From Corallococcus carmarthensis (GTDB lineage: Bacteria; Myxococcota; Myxococcia; Myxococcales; Myxococcaceae), in contig NZ_RAWE01000030.1 of NCBI RefSeq assembly GCF_003611695.1, positions 1-63,583 of the forward strand: 63,583 nt of DNA, written 5' to 3'. The first letter of the stretch is position 1; every line of letters begins with the position of its first letter. The translations under genes were made by a program, and so were the position numbers. Positions 61,980 to 63,583 of the stretch are shown here, piece after piece. The notes beneath the pieces were generated by a model, which saw only the letters and a list, made by a program, of their open reading frames with translations, did not search any database and was not told the DNA's origin.

Positions 61980-63377
61980 CTACAGACCCTCCAGGTACGC
62001 CACCAGCTGCGCCGAGTAGCGCAGCTGCATCAGCAGCTCCGCCTTGCGCGATTCGTCCAGCGCCGCGAAGACGTCCGCGAGCAGCGAGAGGTCCTGGTTG
62101 AGGGCGCCCATGCGCTGCGCGACGTCCACCGCCAGCTCGTCCGCGTCGATCTCTTCCTCGACGCCTTCCGGCGCCAGCGTCTCCTCGGTGGCGAGCGCCT
62201 TCTCCAGCATGTCGCGCACCGGCGCCGTCAGCCGGCCTTCGGCCTCCAGCGACTCGCGCTTGGCCTCCAGCACGTCGTGCTCCACCGGGGAGGCGTGGAT
62301 GGCCTCCGCCAGGGACAACAGGAGCGCGTCCTCGTCGGACAGCTCCTCGTGCACGCGCACCTGCACCTGGTCGCGCTTGAGGAAGCGCAGCGCGGCCACG
62401 CGCCGGAAGCCGCAGATGAGCTGGTAGCGCTCTTCGCCGCGCGGGCGCACGTCCACCGGGAACAGCTGGCCCAGTCGCGCCAGGTCCGTGGCCAGTTCGG
62501 ACACGTCGCCCTCATCCCGCAGCCGGAAGGTGGTGTCCTCCTCCAGTCGCTCCAGCGGCAACACCATCGCCGTCACCTGTCCCATCACGCGCGGCTCGAT
62601 GGCCTCCGCGTGGGGCTCCCCTTCCGGGGTCGCCGCGTCGTCGTTGGAGCCTTGTTCCGCCTCCGCGCTGGAGCCCGCGTCCTCCTGGCTCGCGCGGCTC
62701 GCCACGTCCCAGATTCCAGCGCTCAGGAGCGCGTTGTCCGCACCCGACACCGGGCCGGTGCGCGGCTCCGCCAGCACGTCCTTCGCCTCGCCACCACCGT
62801 CGCTGCCCGTGCCGGACGCGTCCTGCACGCGCTCGCCCGAGGCCAGCTCCACGTAGCGGCCGGGCCCCGTGGAGGCCTCCGCGCCAGTCCCCACACCCTC
62901 ACCCTGCCCGGCTGCGCCGGCCCCTTCCGGCCCGCCCGGGGAAGCCTCGCCCCCCTCGCTGCCCGTTGCGCCCTCGGCCGGCACGCTGGAGGCCGCGGCG
63001 GCGTCGCCAGGGGCCGCGGAGGCCTCGCCCCCGGTACCGCCCGGCGATTCAGTGCTCTCTCCGGCAGCCGTGCGCGTGTCCGACCCGCCCGAGGACGCAG
63101 CAATTTCTTCGCCAGCCATGCCGGCCTCCATCCCGCCCGATGACACAGGGCCCTCGACGGCAGCCGCGTGGGCCTCCGTGCCCTCGCCGGGCAGGTCCGT
63201 CTGGGCTCCACCCTCCACGGCGCTGGCCGCGCCTTCCGGCGTCACGTCTCCACCCGCGCCCTCGCCATGCTTCGGCGGGGACGCATCGGCCGCGCCCTCG
63301 TGCTGGGACGGCGTCGCGTTCTCCCCAGGTGTGCCCGGCATCCCTTCCTGTCCCTCGGCCCTGTGCTCGGCGTCCAT
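61980..63377 (-). CDS. padC: ParB-domain protein, PadC-like
   Basis: 465 residues. Residues 1-270 are a low-complexity Gly/Ala/Glu/Ser region. The ParB-type nucleotide-binding domain follows (about 280-375): [51 protein letters not shown] (position of the GxRRxxA CTP-binding box), [25 protein letters not shown]. The C-terminal helical part replaces the DNA-binding HTH of true ParB. Myxococcus PadC is a CTP-binding ParB relative without DNA binding, which links ParA to bactofilin filaments. The preceding gene ending in KKKVVVKK supports this identity. Confidence 0.78.
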   Translation of the reverse strand: MDAEHRAEGQEGMPGTPGENATPSQHEGAADASPPKHGEGAGGDVTPEGAASAVEGGAQTDLPGEGTEAHAAAVEGPVSSGGMEAGMAGEEIAASSGGSDTRTAAGESTESPGGTGGEASAAPGDAAAASSVPAEGATGSEGGEASPGGPEGAGAAGQGEGVGTGAEASTGPGRYVELASGERVQDASGTGSDGGGEAKDVLAEPRTGPVSGADNALLSAGIWDVASRASQEDAGSSAEAEQGSNDDAATPEGEPHAEAIEPRVMGQVTAMVLPLERLEEDTTFRLRDEGDVSELATDLARLGQLFPVDVRPRGEERYQLICGFRRVAALRFLKRDQVQVRVHEELSDEDALLLSLAEAIHASPVEHDVLEAKRESLEAEGRLTAPVRDMLEKALATEETLAPEGVEEEIDADELAVDVAQRMGALNQDLSLLADVFAALDESRKAELLMQLRYSAQLVAYLEGL

Positions 63378-63438
63378 GGTGGCACCCCCGGTTGTTCCAC
63401 CCCCGCGCCGCCGGAAACGACGGCGCGGCGGGCGGGCT

Positions 63439-63583
63439 CTAGCGGGACTTCTTCACCACGACCTTCTTCTTCGCGCCAGCACCCATCACGCGGGAAAGGG
63501 GCGCGGAAGCACTGCTCGCCTGCTCAGTGGACGCCGGGCGCGGAGGCTCCGGTGCCCGGGGCGTGGGCGCGGCGGGCGGCGGT
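63439..63583 (-). CDS. bacP: C-terminal end of a bactofilin, probably BacP (start outside window)
   Basis: The last 47 codons are visible, ending at TAG 63439. They read a Pro/Ala-rich tail, then [18 protein letters not shown]. Bactofilin BacP of Myxococcus ends in a Pro-rich tail with the conserved KKKVVVKK motif needed to assemble the PadC/ParAB scaffold, and its gene precedes padC, as here (61 bases apart). The bactofilin domain itself is not in the window, so the call rests on motif and position. Confidence 0.7.
   Translation of the reverse strand, partial: PPPAAPTPRAPEPPRPASTEQASSASAPLSRVMGAGAKKKVVVKKSR

Overview
The window reads as chromosomal DNA of a fruiting myxobacterium of the Myxococcaceae (Myxococcus/Corallococcus type). 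The reasons are a very GC-rich base composition with dense, short-spaced genes; two proteins ending in a MYXO-CTERM sorting signal; a DUF2378 protein (a family essentially confined to myxobacteria); an ABC-exporter/glycosyltransferase set ordered like wzm-wzt-wbgA of Myxococcus; and, at the right edge, a ParB-domain protein preceded by a protein ending in KKKVVVKK, as in the PadC/BacP pair of the Myxococcus chromosome-segregation scaffold. I call 49 protein-coding genes or gene parts, one broken gene, one gene remnant and two tRNAs.

Layout. 1-2.3 kb: end of a membrane protein (probably a Ser/Thr kinase) and two exported proteins. 2.3-5.1 kb: an acyl-CoA-synthetase/GNAT acetyltransferase. 5.3-9.7 kb: a giant Kelch lipoprotein. 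9.9-11.8 kb: a divergent NmrA-like/LysR pair. 11.9-15.8 kb: DUF2378, a MnmC-like methyltransferase, an unknown protein, a broken lipoprotein-toxin gene and its DUF3396 immunity gene. 15.9-21.0 kb: a second Kelch lipoprotein followed at once by an OmpA protein with thrombospondin-3 repeats. 21.1-27.3 kb: HAD phosphatase, acetyltransferase remnant, TetR regulator with a 24-bp perfect palindrome, UvrC-like nuclease, tgt and an ABC-F ATPase.

27.2-32.1 kb looks acquired. A third Kelch lipoprotein lies between two copies of the ABC-F 3' end plus terminator, and next to it is a gene of visibly lower GC encoding an OLD/RecF-like ATPase fused to a methyltransferase. This fusion is the best candidate for an undescribed (possibly defence) system. 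32.2-38.7 kb: a propeller protein, a pseudokinase divergent from a serine hydrolase, two small lipoproteins and a YihY-family membrane protein.

38.8-54.2 kb is a polysaccharide/O-antigen locus. It holds rfbBDAC (dTDP-L-rhamnose, four genes joined by ATGA overlaps), then on the other strand glycosyltransferases and a HAD protein, and converging on them wzm-wzt-wbgA-like genes. Together these would make dTDP-rhamnose, assemble a rhamnose-containing glycan and export it by an ABC transporter. 54.3-63.6 kb is housekeeping: two identical tRNA-Gly genes, pgsA, a TPR protein, a lytic transglycosylase, nadB, a rhomboid protease, a LOG-family protein, a lipoprotein, pyrE, padC-like and the end of bacP-like. 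No CRISPR array, rRNA, integrase or intact insertion sequence was seen. All calls come from reading the sequence; no database search was possible.
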